From the NCBI RefSeq assembly GCF_026802175.1, contig NZ_CP113797.1:655026-719025 (forward strand): a stretch of DNA of 64,000 nt. The letters run 5' to 3'. Each line of letters opens with the position of its first letter. Position 1 is the first letter of the stretch. The notes below the pieces were generated by a model. That model did not search any database. It worked only from the letters and a program-made list of their open reading frames with translations, and had not been told where the DNA came from. Made by a program: the position numbers and the translations under genes. This document shows positions 46,229 through 56,371 of this stretch, in pieces. This stretch comes from Thermocoleostomius sinensis A174 (GTDB lineage Bacteria; Cyanobacteriota; Cyanobacteriia; Elainellales; Elainellaceae).

Positions 46229-46346
46229 AATCATGAAATGAGACGCTGAACGAAAGTGTGCGATCGGTCAATTGGTTAGGAATCAATCTCGAATCACACA
46301 ATGACAATCTAAACAGAGCCTCTGAGTTGTCTAGGAAGAGAACAGT

Positions 46347-46469
46347 TTACGGATAAAACAACAGATCTGGGAAAAATCGATTGAATTCAATCAAAATACC
46401 AGCCGTGATGAACATCCAGACGGCCAATAATACTGGGGCCGTCGAAAGGTACTTGGTTAGGTACTGCAT
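46347..46469 (-). CDS. psaJ: Photosystem I subunit IX
   Basis: A 40-residue single-helix membrane protein, too short for usual gene calling: [20 protein letters not shown] then [20 protein letters not shown]. The sequence matches PsaJ from N-terminus to the FFPDLLFYP end. It binds next to PsaF at the edge of photosystem I and coordinates pigments there. It follows psaF on the same strand after 23 bases, the standard psaFJ operon. Confidence 0.97.
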   Translation of the reverse strand: MQYLTKYLSTAPVLLAVWMFITAGILIEFNRFFPDLLFYP

Positions 46470-46492
46470 GGACACACTCCAAAACTGGGTAA

Positions 46493-46978
46493 CTACCGAG
46501 GAGAAACAGGAATTTGCCGATCAGGAACCGTTAACTTGCCCGTGGTGAACTCTCCAAGAGCCGCCAACGGCCAAGTAAAGCCCGTCAACATAATTCGCAG
46601 GGCCAGCGGCACATCGATGATGATCTCCTTCATTTCGGGAGATTTATCATCGCGTACTGCAATCAGGTAGGCGCGTCCAACCCAACCAATCCATCCTGCA
46701 ATATACAGAAAGAGAAGGCTAGGGATAATGAATTCACCCAAGTGTCCCAGCCGACCGTCTACAACTAAGTGGGGTAAGCCATCATCGCCGCAGAGGACGT
46801 TGGAGTTAGCATACGCTTCAAACCGAGCTTTTGCTTGAGAAGTTCTAGCATTGGCAGCCCGTTGCAGGAACGCTTTTGATTCTCCACAGGGAGTCAATCC
46901 CGCTACATCCGCAGATGCTGGCGGAGCAAAGTTAAGCCACAGGAAAAGAACTAGAACTAGAGCAAACAATCTTCGCAT
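46493..46978 (-). CDS. psaF: Photosystem I subunit III (plastocyanin/cytochrome c6 docking)
   Basis: A 161-residue precursor: signal peptide [20 protein letters not shown] with cleavage after ASA (residue 23), then the lumenal helical domain starting [11 protein letters not shown] with two Cys forming a disulfide (TPCGES and NVLCGDDG), and a transmembrane segment (about 88-110, [19 protein letters not shown]). The conserved [10 protein letters not shown] and the C-terminal part of the family are present. It leads the psaF-psaJ operon and is divergent from tsaD, an arrangement shared by many cyanobacteria. A 10-base palindrome lies upstream. Confidence 0.97.
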   Translation of the reverse strand: MRRLFALVLVLFLWLNFAPPASADVAGLTPCGESKAFLQRAANARTSQAKARFEAYANSNVLCGDDGLPHLVVDGRLGHLGEFIIPSLLFLYIAGWIGWVGRAYLIAVRDDKSPEMKEIIIDVPLALRIMLTGFTWPLAALGEFTTGKLTVPDRQIPVSPR

Positions 46979-47309
46979 GGAGTTGTTTCCCTTTGTTTAC
47001 AAAAAGCAATTTTTATGTACAAAACTTTAAGTTTTTTGTACATGAAGGATTAGACTGTCAGAGCAATCATACTCCTTAGTTACACCCGATCGCGTTAAGC
47101 TTTTAAAAGAAGTTTACGTCGGTGATTGTTGGCAAAAACTCAATAGAACCGATAATTACAGACTGCGCCTTCTGTCAACAGGTAACTCCAAAAAACTCAA
47201 CATTTCTTCAATCTTTTGAATTGATGAAACCAATTGATGAAATACAATGATGAGCACTTGGGGTGAGGGTGGGAACGAATCTAACTAAATAGTCAAACAG
47301 TCAAGCATT
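46979..47309. other. 331-base divergent promoter region psaF/tsaD
   Basis: AT-rich next to psaF, with the palindrome at 47015-47043 described separately and single TTACA words (near 46997 and 47157) but no complete tandem HLR1 site for RpaB. No gene seen. Confidence 0.5.
47015..47043. promoter_or_regulatory. Palindrome ATGTACAAAA-N9-TTTTGTACAT upstream of psaF
   Basis: Perfect 10-base arms with a nine-base spacer (CTTTAAGTT), 37-65 bases upstream of the psaF start codon. It could be a regulator's dyad binding site or a 5' UTR hairpin that tunes psaF mRNA stability under changing light. Confidence 0.45.
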
Positions 47310-48368
47310 ATGGCAACCGTTCTGGCGATCGAAACTAGTTGTGACGAAACCTCGTGTGCAATTGTACGCGACCGCACGGTGCTGAGTAATATCGTGTCAT
47401 CTCAAATTGCGACGCATCAAGCGTATGGTGGGGTTGTGCCAGAGATGGCCTCGCGGCAACATGTGGAAACCGTGAACTGGGCGATCGAGCAGGCAATTCA
47501 GCAATCGGGTCTGACTTGGGCAGATATTGACGGCATCGCGGCTACCTGTGCGCCGGGGTTAATTGGGGCGTTGCTGGTGGGACTAACGGTGGGCAAAACT
47601 TTGGCAATGCTCTACCAAAAGCCATTTTTGGGTATTCACCATCTAGAAGGACATATTTACGCTTCTTATTTGAGTGAGCCAAGCTTAGAACCGCCGTTTC
47701 TGTGTTTGCTCGTATCAGGTGGGCACACTAGCTTGATCCATGTCAAGGATTGCGGACATTACGAAACCTTGGGCCAAACTCGCGATGATGCAGCGGGTGA
47801 GGCATTTGACAAAGTGGCCCGGTTGCTCGATTTGGGCTATCCTGGCGGTCCGGTGATCGATCGCCTAGCCAAAGCTGGAAATTCGCAAGCCTTTCCCCTA
47901 CCCGAAGGTCAAATCTCGCTGCCCCAGGGCGGGTTTCATCGCTATGACTCTAGCTTTAGTGGATTAAAAACAGCGGTGTTGCGCTTAACCCAAAGCCTCA
48001 AACCGCAAGGGGCACTTCCGGTAGCGGATTTAGCCGCCAGTTTTCAAGACACCGTAGCCAGAGCGCTGACCAAACGCACGATCGCCTGCGCCTTGGATTA
48101 TGGCATCGAGACGATCGCCGTTGGGGGTGGGGTGGCGGCCAACAGTGGCTTGCGACAGAAGTTACAGATGGCAGCGGCTCAGTACAATTTGCGCGTTTTG
48201 TTTCCTCCCCTCACCTACTGCACTGATAATGCAGCAATGATTGCCTGTGCGGCGGCGGATCACCTGAATCGGGGACACGTTTCGCCGTTGACAATCGGGG
48301 CGCAATCTCGAATGCCGATCGGGGATGTCATGCAACTCTATGCCGAGTCATCCTGTTTGCCATCGTAG
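47310..48368 (+). CDS. tsaD: tRNA N6-threonylcarbamoyladenosine synthase subunit
   Basis: Transfers the threonylcarbamoyl group to A37 of tRNAs reading ANN codons, with TsaB and TsaE. The 352-residue protein has the actin-like ATPase fold with family motifs [16 protein letters not shown], the metal-binding [34 protein letters not shown] and [14 protein letters not shown]. All metal ligands are present. It is divergent from psaF and convergent with malQ (26-base gap). Confidence 0.97.
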   Translation: MATVLAIETSCDETSCAIVRDRTVLSNIVSSQIATHQAYGGVVPEMASRQHVETVNWAIEQAIQQSGLTWADIDGIAATCAPGLIGALLVGLTVGKTLAMLYQKPFLGIHHLEGHIYASYLSEPSLEPPFLCLLVSGGHTSLIHVKDCGHYETLGQTRDDAAGEAFDKVARLLDLGYPGGPVIDRLAKAGNSQAFPLPEGQISLPQGGFHRYDSSFSGLKTAVLRLTQSLKPQGALPVADLAASFQDTVARALTKRTIACALDYGIETIAVGGGVAANSGLRQKLQMAAAQYNLRVLFPPLTYCTDNAAMIACAAADHLNRGHVSPLTIGAQSRMPIGDVMQLYAESSCLPS

Positions 48369-48394
48369 CTTTACGTCAGCTTCAACAGCGATAG

Positions 48395-49903
48395 TCAACG
48401 ACGGTACAGGTGTGTCAACTTCAATAGCCGATCGCTCAATTCAGGGCTGAGCAAACTGGCATCGGTGAAGCGCCACCGCCACTGGCCATCGTTGTAGCGC
48501 GGGTCGTTCATGCGGGCCTTGCCGTCTAGATCCAGCAGATCTTGGAGAGGAATAATTGCTAAATCTGCCACTGACGCCAGTGCCAAACGAATGAATTCCC
48601 AATTAATTGAATGCACCTGATCGGGCGAGTCATAGCCGAGATATTGGGCAACATGATACTTTTCGTTCTCGCTGGCTGTATGCCACCAGCCGATCGCCGT
48701 GTCATTGTCGTGCGTACCTGGATAGACCACACAATTGCTGACATAGTTATGCGGCAAATAGGCATTGTCAGCACCACCACCAAAGGCAAATTGCAGAATC
48801 CGCATTCCGGGAAACTCAAACCGATCGCGCAACAACTCAACTTCAGGTGTAATGATACCCAAATCTTCAGCCATCACAGGCAAACTGCCGATCGCCGCTT
48901 TCAGCGCCTCAAAGAATTTGGCATCGGGGCCTTTGATCCATTCACCGTTCATGGCAGTGGTTTCCCCACCTGGCACCTGCCAATAGGCTTCAAATCCCCG
49001 GAAGTGATCAATCCGCACAATATCGACATAGAGCAGCGTGGCCCGGAAGCGATCGATCCACCATTTGAAATTGGTTTGCTCCATCTTGTCCCAGTCGTAC
49101 ACCGGATTGCCCCACAGTTGCCCCGTCGCGCTGAAGTAATCGGGTGGTACACCAGCCATGAATGCCGGATCAAACGTGTCTGGATCAAGCTTGAACATAT
49201 CGGGAGCGGCCCACACATCAGCACTGTTGTGGCAGACATAGATTGAGACATCGCCCACAATTTGGATAGCCTTTTGGTTAGCATAGGCTCGGAGCTTGGC
49301 CCATTGCTTAAAGAATGTAAATTGCAAAAAGCGATGGAACGTCACTTGCTCCTGCAAGGCTTCAGCGTGTGCTTGCAGGGCAGCCGGCTCTCGGCGGGCT
49401 AGGGCGGGTTCCCACTGGTTCCAAGGCTTATAGTCATGGGCTTCTAGCAGCGCCATGAACAGCACAAAATCATCCAGCCACCAGGACTGTTCTTGGCAAA
49501 AGGTTTCATAGTCGGGGCTGGAGGGCAACTGTTGAAAGCGATCGAATGCTGTCTTCAGTAACCCGTACTTATGAGGAATCACCTGAGCAAAATCCACACG
49601 GGCATAGCGCGAATCAGCGTCTGACGGCAGCGGCGTCAATTCTTCTGAATTCAACAAACCGTCCTCCGCCAATTGCTCCAGGCTAATCATCAGAGGATTG
49701 CCAGCAAACGTGCTGAAATTCATGATGTAGGGTGAATGTTCGTAGCCGGTTGGGCCCAAAGGCAAAATCTGCCATAGTTTCTGTCCGCTGCGTTCAAGAA
49801 AATCAACGAACGCATAGGCCGGTTGTCCCAAGTCCCCAATTCCAAACTGACTCGGCAAGCAAGTTGGGTGTAGCAAAATTCCACTGGCACGTTGAAAAGT
49901 CAC
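48395..49903 (-). CDS. malQ: 4-alpha-glucanotransferase
   Basis: A 502-residue GH77 amylomaltase that moves alpha-1,4-glucan segments between maltodextrins and releases glucose, part of glycogen degradation. It begins ASGILLHPTCLPSQFGIGDL; catalytic residues are the nucleophile Asp in VDIVRIDHFRGFEAYW, the acid/base Glu in MAEDLGIITPEVELLR and the third Asp in YPGTHDNDTAIGWW. It reads away from the treS gene across a 1 kb gap, so the two may share regulation of maltose/trehalose metabolism. Confidence 0.96.
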   Translation of the reverse strand: MTFQRASGILLHPTCLPSQFGIGDLGQPAYAFVDFLERSGQKLWQILPLGPTGYEHSPYIMNFSTFAGNPLMISLEQLAEDGLLNSEELTPLPSDADSRYARVDFAQVIPHKYGLLKTAFDRFQQLPSSPDYETFCQEQSWWLDDFVLFMALLEAHDYKPWNQWEPALARREPAALQAHAEALQEQVTFHRFLQFTFFKQWAKLRAYANQKAIQIVGDVSIYVCHNSADVWAAPDMFKLDPDTFDPAFMAGVPPDYFSATGQLWGNPVYDWDKMEQTNFKWWIDRFRATLLYVDIVRIDHFRGFEAYWQVPGGETTAMNGEWIKGPDAKFFEALKAAIGSLPVMAEDLGIITPEVELLRDRFEFPGMRILQFAFGGGADNAYLPHNYVSNCVVYPGTHDNDTAIGWWHTASENEKYHVAQYLGYDSPDQVHSINWEFIRLALASVADLAIIPLQDLLDLDGKARMNDPRYNDGQWRWRFTDASLLSPELSDRLLKLTHLYRR

Positions 49904-50921
49904 AGCAATTCCTACTCAACTACAATTTGAATTTTTAAAAATAAAGACTGTCTCCAATCGAGTGTTGGAGCACCCTACCGCAGCACTAGCCCCGATCGAG
50001 GTATAGTACCAGCTAGTTCTAGCACACAGTTCTAGCCACTATAACGCTACTCAGTTTCTTCACGATTTGTAAACCCTGCTTTATAACGATTAAACGAACC
50101 GCCTGTTGCAGTTTTACAAAGATCAAGTGAAGGATTCTAAGACATCCGCAATTCCCGCAGGAAATGCCCTTAAAATTTTAGAATAGGAGGCTGTGTTCAC
50201 GGAAGTTTGCCCGCATGGGACAAGCTTTGTCAGGCTATATCACTCTCATAAACGTTATGTAAGTTCATGTAACGTTTCAGGACATTGCGCGACGATCGCC
50301 TTCTACTGCCTTCTCTTGGTTCAATGAAGGAGCGAATCGCCATCATCAGGAAGCATCTGACTTTACCATTGCTGATGCAGGGAATGGAATCCTGCAAGTG
50401 ATTCCCTGTTTGCGTTAGTCTTTACCCCTTTGGTCCGATTAGCTATTCCATTATCGCGCTTTGCTCATCAAGCGCTTTGATGATCGATCGCTAATCTTAA
50501 TACCAGCTATCTCTCTATTGCTCGGTAGGATAAAGAAGGAGTACCTTCACAGTTCTGGCTCTACTGGCCCTTCATTTGGCTTGATCGTAAGTCTAGGCTC
50601 AGAGTTCTAGATAGGGTTGCAATCGCGCTCTGAAGCGGAACTCCCGATCGCTTGCTCTGATTCCTACTCCTTAAGATAGTCCAAGGGAAAGGGGGAAAGT
50701 CTGTATCGTGGGATAGAGATCTTAATAAAGTCAAGACTGTTTCGTTCTACACGAAAGAGATCGTTAGATTGCAAAAATTAAGATACACGGACCCAGCGAT
50801 GGGTAACTCTGCGACGCTGCTGAGCTTGTTGCAAGGCTTTTTAACGACCGGAACACGTTCACCTGAATAGGACACTCTCATTTACACACTCTGGCACTCT
50901 GGGATATTGGACTGAGGCACT
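49904..50921. other. 1,018-base regulatory gap between malQ and treS
   Basis: No gene found in any frame. It holds a TTACA-N5-TTACA direct repeat on the minus strand at 50254-50273 (separate entry) nested in AACGTTA-N12-TAACGTT, and an 8-base stem CAGGGAAT/ATTCCCTG around 50380-50410. The length suggests complex control of the two divergent genes or an unrecognised small RNA. Confidence 0.5.
50251..50276 (-). promoter_or_regulatory. HLR1-like TTACA-N5-TTACA site within an inverted repeat
   Basis: The minus strand reads GTTACATGAACTTACATAAC, two TTACA words with ten-base periodicity, close to the HLR1 element bound by the cyanobacterial response regulator RpaB, with about two mismatches. The same bases lie inside AACGTTA (50251-50257) / TAACGTT (50270-50276). 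It is 350 bases upstream of malQ and about 650 upstream of treS. Confidence 0.3.
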
Positions 50922-53900
50922 ATGCACAAATCACCGTTAAGTGATGACCCCCTTTGGTTTAAGGACGCAATTATTTATGAGGTTCCCGTCAAAGCGTTTG
51001 CAGATAGCGACGGAGACGGAATTGGTGATTTTCGAGGATTAACCGAAAAGCTCGATTACATTCAAGATCTTGGAGTCACAGCGATCTGGATACTGCCGTT
51101 CTTCCCGTCACCGCTGCGGGACGATGGCTATGATATTGCCGATTACAATAGCGTCAATCCAATCTATGGCAACCTAGAGGACTTTCAAATGTTCCTAGAT
51201 GCCGCCCACCAGCGGGGCATTCGCGTCATCATTGAGCTAATTGTTAATCATACTTCCGATCAACATCCCTGGTTTCAACGGGCCCGCAAAGCACCTCCAG
51301 GCAGCAGTGAACGCGATTTTTACGTGTGGAGTGATACGCCAGAGAAATACCGGGGTGTCCGGATTATTTTTAAGGATTTTGAAACCTCCAACTGGACATG
51401 GGACCCTGTTGCCAAAGCTTACTATTGGCATCGGTTCTATTCCCATCAGCCCGATCTCAACTTTGAGCACCCAGAACTACAAAAGGCCATTTTTGATGTC
51501 GTCGATTTCTGGCTTGAGATGGGTGTAGATGGAATGCGGTTAGATGCAGTGCCCTATCTCTATGAACAAGAAGGCACTATCTGCGAAAACCTGCCCCAAA
51601 CTCACCTGTTTCTGAAAAAGCTGCGGGCCCACATTGACGAAAAGTTTCCCAATCGCATGTTGTTGGCGGAAGCAAACCAGTGGCCCGAAGATGCCGCAGA
51701 ATACTATGGGCAGGGCGATGAATGCCACATGAACTTCCACTTCCCGCTGATGCCGCGCCTATTCATGTCGCTGCAAATGGAAGATAGTTTCCCAATTCTG
51801 GATATTCTTCAGCAGACGCCGCAGATTCCCAGCAATTGCCAGTGGGCGGTGTTTTTGCGCAACCACGATGAGCTAACACTGGAGATGGTTAGCGATGAAG
51901 ACCGCGATTACATGTATAAAGTCTATGCCCAAGATCCACAGGCACGCATCAACCTTGGGATTCGCCGTCGCCTAGCGCCATTGCAGGGTAACAATCGCCG
52001 CCGCATTGAGTTGTTAAACAGCCTGTTGCTGTCAATGCCGGGAACACCTGTGCTCTACTATGGTGATGAGATTGGCATGGGCGACAACATCTACTTGGGC
52101 GATCGCAATGGTGTCCGCACCCCGATGCAGTGGAGTGCCGATCGCAACGCGGGCTTCAGCCGCACCAACCCGCAGAAGCTGTTTTTGCCAGTGATTGTCG
52201 ATCCAGAATATCACTACGAAACGGTGAATGTGGAAGCCCAACGCGCCAATCCTAACTCGCTATGGTGGTGGACAAAGCGGTTGATTGCTGTCCGCAGTCG
52301 CTTTAAAGCCTTTGGTCGGGGGACGTTCGAGCTACTCTATCCAGAAAACCGCAAGGTGCTAGCATTTACTCGCACCTATGAGGGTGAACATATCTTAGTG
52401 GTGGCGAACCTATCTCGATTTGTGCAGGCAGTGGAACTCGATCTATCAGCATTTAAAGGGGCTGTGCCAGTAGAAATTTTTGGCCGTACCGAGTTTCCGG
52501 CGGTGGGCGAAGATCCCTATTTCCTCAGCTTGGGGCCTCATGCTTTCTATTGGTTCACGCTTCAGTTCCAAACCAGTTTGGTCGAGCTTCCCAAACCACA
52601 GATGCAGTTGCCCGTGGTGTTGGCTAATGGTCACTGGCAAGATGTATACACCCGCACCGAATCGAAAATTGCTCTGGAGAGCGTACTGTTAGATTACCTG
52701 CGCACCTGTCGCTGGATGGGCAGCAAGATTCGAATTCTGCAAACGCTGGAAATTATTGATGCCGTCCCGATGGAGTCATCTCAGGAAACGGCGCCTGCCC
52801 ATGCCCATCATATGGTGATTGTGAAAGTTTCCTTCACTGAAGGCATTCCCGAAACCTATGTGCTGCCGTTGGGCTTTGCGGAAACTGGTGATGGATTGAC
52901 GATCGAGTCCCACATCAGTGAACATGCGATTGCCTATGTGCAAGGCAAAAACACCACGGGAATTTTGTTTGATGCCGTAGTGGATAAAGCGTTTTTGACC
53001 ATTCCACTGACGGCGATCGGGCAAAAGCGACGCTATGCTGGCAACGTGGGTGAGGTCATTGCCACCCCCACCGATTTGTTTGATCAGCTTTGTCTGGAGG
53101 GAACCCAACCAACACAGTCGTTGGTGGCCAGTCCTCAAGCGGCCTGTGGGGTTGATCCTCATCTGCTGCGGCGCGAACGAACCAATACGCTGGTGGGGTA
53201 TGGCGAGCGCTTTTTCCTGAAGCTGTTCCACCAAGTCGATGATTGCATCAACTCCGATCTGGAAATTGGGCGCTTCTTGACCGAATCTTCTACCAATCTA
53301 GGACTGCCGCTGCCAGATAATATTGCACCAGTAGCTGGTTATCTGGAATATCGCCGCAAAGGAGCCGACCCAGTGACGCTGGGAGTATTGCAGAAATACA
53401 TTCCCGAAACCCGTGATGCTTGGTCGTATGTGCTGGACAATTTGCGCGATGCCTATGTGGAGGTGCTAACAAAGCAGGTAGATATTGCTGATATTTCCCT
53501 GCCGCTGAATGTGCTGAAGGCAACCACTGAGGAAGAAATCCCCACGTTAGCCTATGAAATGATGGGCGGGCAAATTCGAGCGGCAGAACTGTTAGGACAG
53601 CGGGCGGCCGAAATGCACTTGGCGTTAGCGGCGGATACTGACAATCCTAGCTTTGCTCCCGAGGAATTTACTTCTTTCTATCAGCGATCGATTTATCAAT
53701 ACATGCGCAACCAGTCTGGTAAGGTGCTGCTGTCGCTACAAAAGCAACTGAAGCATTTACCCGAAGATCTGCAACCGCTAGCCAAATCGGTGCTAACCCA
53801 CCGCGAGAGGTTAATGGATCGGTTCAAACTAGTGCTGGAACAACCCATTACCACAATGCGCACCCGCTGCCACGGCAATTTCCATCTGGAAGAAGTGCTG

Positions 53901-54338
53901 TATACGGGCAAAGATTTTGTCATTATTGACTTTGAGGGTGAGCCAAATCGATCGCTGAGTGAACGACGCATGAAGCGATCGCCGTTGCGGGATGTGGCCG
54001 GCATGTTGCAGTCGTTCTACTATGCTTCTCGTGTCGCGTTGCGTCATGAGGAAGAAAGCGGCATGATTCGCCCGGAGAATTTGCCTTTGATGGAACAGTG
54101 GGCCCACTTCTTCTATAGTTGGGCAGCGGTGGCCTTCTTACAGCAGTATCTCCGAACCGCCAACGGTGCTGCCTTCTTGCCCAAAGAGCCACAGGAACTG
54201 CAAGTCCTGCTGGATGCTTTCCTGCTAGAAAAGGTGGTCTATGAGTTGGGATACGAATTAGAAAATCGTCCTGACTATGTGGACATTCCGCTTCAGCGTA
54301 TTCTGGAGTTGCTGTCGATCGCGCAGACGGCAGGTTAA
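50922..54338 (+). CDS. treS: Trehalose synthase (maltose alpha-glucosyltransferase) fused to maltokinase-like domain
   Basis: An 1138-residue bifunctional-type protein. Residues 1-545 are TreS (GH13): LWFKDAIIYEVPVKAFADSD, nucleophile Asp208 in DGMRLDAVPYL, Glu250 in LLAEANQWPED and Asp316 in FLRNHDELTLEM. It interconverts maltose and trehalose. Residues about 580-1135 match the maltokinase (Pep2) module. There the catalytic loop normally reading H-G-D-x-H-L reads HGNFHLEEVL: Asn986 replaces the expected base, while the metal motif DFEGEP (Asp1003, Glu1005) and RSPLRDVAGML are kept. Kinase activity is thus doubtful. No glgE, treY or treZ is in the window. malQ is divergent and pgi follows. 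Confidence 0.93.
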   Translation: MHKSPLSDDPLWFKDAIIYEVPVKAFADSDGDGIGDFRGLTEKLDYIQDLGVTAIWILPFFPSPLRDDGYDIADYNSVNPIYGNLEDFQMFLDAAHQRGIRVIIELIVNHTSDQHPWFQRARKAPPGSSERDFYVWSDTPEKYRGVRIIFKDFETSNWTWDPVAKAYYWHRFYSHQPDLNFEHPELQKAIFDVVDFWLEMGVDGMRLDAVPYLYEQEGTICENLPQTHLFLKKLRAHIDEKFPNRMLLAEANQWPEDAAEYYGQGDECHMNFHFPLMPRLFMSLQMEDSFPILDILQQTPQIPSNCQWAVFLRNHDELTLEMVSDEDRDYMYKVYAQDPQARINLGIRRRLAPLQGNNRRRIELLNSLLLSMPGTPVLYYGDEIGMGDNIYLGDRNGVRTPMQWSADRNAGFSRTNPQKLFLPVIVDPEYHYETVNVEAQRANPNSLWWWTKRLIAVRSRFKAFGRGTFELLYPENRKVLAFTRTYEGEHILVVANLSRFVQAVELDLSAFKGAVPVEIFGRTEFPAVGEDPYFLSLGPHAFYWFTLQFQTSLVELPKPQMQLPVVLANGHWQDVYTRTESKIALESVLLDYLRTCRWMGSKIRILQTLEIIDAVPMESSQETAPAHAHHMVIVKVSFTEGIPETYVLPLGFAETGDGLTIESHISEHAIAYVQGKNTTGILFDAVVDKAFLTIPLTAIGQKRRYAGNVGEVIATPTDLFDQLCLEGTQPTQSLVASPQAACGVDPHLLRRERTNTLVGYGERFFLKLFHQVDDCINSDLEIGRFLTESSTNLGLPLPDNIAPVAGYLEYRRKGADPVTLGVLQKYIPETRDAWSYVLDNLRDAYVEVLTKQVDIADISLPLNVLKATTEEEIPTLAYEMMGGQIRAAELLGQRAAEMHLALAADTDNPSFAPEEFTSFYQRSIYQYMRNQSGKVLLSLQKQLKHLPEDLQPLAKSVLTHRERLMDRFKLVLEQPITTMRTRCHGNFHLEEVLYTGKDFVIIDFEGEPNRSLSERRMKRSPLRDVAGMLQSFYYASRVALRHEEESGMIRPENLPLMEQWAHFFYSWAAVAFLQQYLRTANGAAFLPKEPQELQVLLDAFLLEKVVYELGYELENRPDYVDIPLQRILELLSIAQTAG

Positions 54339-54343
54339 GAACC

Positions 54344-54379
54344 AGGGATTAGGGATTGGGGTTAGGGATTAAGGTTAGG
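54344..54379 (+). repeat. G-rich degenerate heptamer tract
   Basis: About five imperfect GGGATTA/GGGGTTA units directly after treS. Similar CCCTA/GGGAT words occur at 4495-4530 and 23480-23540; they resemble the short tandem heptamer repeats of cyanobacteria. The G-runs could also form a quadruplex in the treS 3' UTR. Confidence 0.5.
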
Positions 54380-54553
54380 ATTGGCTGTGACTGATTCATC
54401 CTACCCGTCTATTTCTAACTCCTTTCCATTCCTCTGCTTTTTAGGAGTACACTCCCGTCCATCACGCAAAATCTGCAAAAAGTTATTCCTTATCGACGGA
54501 GACGTTGACACAGTCTGTAAACTGGTGATGTCACACGTAGGTTGAGGACTGTT

Positions 54554-56140
54554 ATGGACGCGACAGCACTATGGCAACGCTACCAGGATTGGCTCTATCA
54601 CCACGAAGGATTAGGACTGTTTCTTGATGTCAGTCGTGTTCGGTTCGACGATAGTTTTGTGGCGCAGATGCAGCCAAAGTTTGAGCAGGCGTTTCAAGCC
54701 ATGGCCGAGCTAGAAGCTGGATCGATCGCCAACCCAGATGAAGACCGCATGGTAGGACACTACTGGTTGCGTGACCCCGATCTGGCTCCTACAGCGGAAC
54801 TAAAGCACGATATTACCTCGACCTTAGAAAAGATTCATACGTTTGCCCAAAAGGTGCACCGTGGCGACATTCACCCACCAGATGCACCCAAGTTTACCGA
54901 TATTCTGTCTGTTGGTATTGGTGGGTCAGCGTTGGGACCACAATTTGTCGCCGAAGCCCTGGGGGCAATTGATGCACCAATGGCTATTCACTTTATTGAC
55001 AACACCGATCCAGCAGGAATCGATCGAGTTTTGGCGCAATTGAACGATCGCTTAGCCACCACGCTCGTAATCATCACCTCAAAATCTGGTGGCACGCCCG
55101 AAACCCGCAATGGCATGGTGGAAGTAAAACATGCCTATGAACGGCAAGGTCTCAACTTTGCGCAACACGCCGTTGCAGTCACTGGCATTGGCAGTCGCTT
55201 TGAAAAACTGGCACAAACCGAAGGTTGGCTGGATATTTTTCCCATGCACGATTGGGTAGGAGGGCGCACTTCAGAAATGTCAGCCGTGGGGCTATTGCCA
55301 GCGGCCCTGCAAGGGATTGATATCGACGCCATGCTGGCAGGGGCCAAAGACATGGATGCGGCGACGCGCGTGCCCAAAATTAACGGCAATCCGGCGGCCA
55401 TGCTGGCGCTGTGTTGGTATTTTATCGGTAACGGCAAGGGCGAAAAAGACATGGTAATGCTGCCCTACAAAGACAGCTTGTTGCTGTTTTCGCGCTATCT
55501 GCAACAGTTAGTGATGGAGTCGCTGGGTAAGGAAAAAGACCTCGATGGCAACACCGTCTATCAGGGCATTGCCGTCTATGGCAACAAAGGCTCGACGGAT
55601 CAACATGCCTATGTGCAACAACTGCGAGAGGGCGTGCCCAATTTCTTTGTCACCTTTATTGAGGTGCTGCACGATCGCAACGGCGAATCGGTTGAAGTGG
55701 AACCAGGCGCAACAAGCGGCGATTTTTTATCTGGGCTATTGCAGGGCACTCGCCAAGCTCTATATGACAACCAGCGGGATTCGATCACTGTCACCATTCC
55801 CAGTGTCACCCCCCGAACGGTAGGCGCGTTGATTGCGCTTTATGAGCGAGCCGTTGGATTCTATGCCTCGTTGGTCAACATCAATGCCTATCACCAACCG
55901 GGGGTAGAAGCCGGCAAAAAAGCAGCGGCGGGGGTATTAGACCTACAACGGCAACTGGTGACAACCCTCGATAAAGCTGGACAACCCCTGTCTTTGACGG
56001 AGTTGGCAGAACGTATGGGAGCCACCGACAAGTTGGAAACGCTGTACCTAGTTGTGCGACATCTACATGCCAATCAGCGCGGAGTATCGGTATCAGGCGA
56101 TTTTAGCCGGCCAGCTAGTTTGACGATCGCCCCCCGCTAG
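54554..56140 (+). CDS. pgi: Glucose-6-phosphate isomerase
   Basis: A 528-residue isomerase converting glucose 6-phosphate to fructose 6-phosphate, central to glycolysis, gluconeogenesis and the oxidative pentose phosphate route. Conserved segments: [65 protein letters not shown] and [22 protein letters not shown] 54554 is preferred over an in-frame TTG at 54542. It lies 215 bases behind treS on the same strand; the link to glucose-phosphate metabolism makes functional clustering plausible. Confidence 0.96.
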   Translation: MDATALWQRYQDWLYHHEGLGLFLDVSRVRFDDSFVAQMQPKFEQAFQAMAELEAGSIANPDEDRMVGHYWLRDPDLAPTAELKHDITSTLEKIHTFAQKVHRGDIHPPDAPKFTDILSVGIGGSALGPQFVAEALGAIDAPMAIHFIDNTDPAGIDRVLAQLNDRLATTLVIITSKSGGTPETRNGMVEVKHAYERQGLNFAQHAVAVTGIGSRFEKLAQTEGWLDIFPMHDWVGGRTSEMSAVGLLPAALQGIDIDAMLAGAKDMDAATRVPKINGNPAAMLALCWYFIGNGKGEKDMVMLPYKDSLLLFSRYLQQLVMESLGKEKDLDGNTVYQGIAVYGNKGSTDQHAYVQQLREGVPNFFVTFIEVLHDRNGESVEVEPGATSGDFLSGLLQGTRQALYDNQRDSITVTIPSVTPRTVGALIALYERAVGFYASLVNINAYHQPGVEAGKKAAAGVLDLQRQLVTTLDKAGQPLSLTELAERMGATDKLETLYLVVRHLHANQRGVSVSGDFSRPASLTIAPR

Positions 56141-56371
56141 CCGAATCCTTGCATCTGAACTAATCTGAAAGAAACCATGCAGCCCTCGGTTGAGCAAGGT
56201 TGACTGTATCTTTCGGTCGGTCAGGAACTTGGTCAACGATTGTTATACTGAAAGCGCTGAGGCTCTAAGGCTTTAGCGGCTTTTCTGTCCTTAGCTCCCT
56301 GGTTTGCTCTTTGCGTGACTTATTCTGATTGTTTGATCTGTTTGATCTGTTCCGATCACCCCTGTTAGCGT

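Noticed and set aside
48611..49246. 211-codon frame antisense to malQ
   Set aside because: It is a long shadow of a strongly conserved gene on the other strand; several similar shadows lie opposite treS, clpB and pgi.
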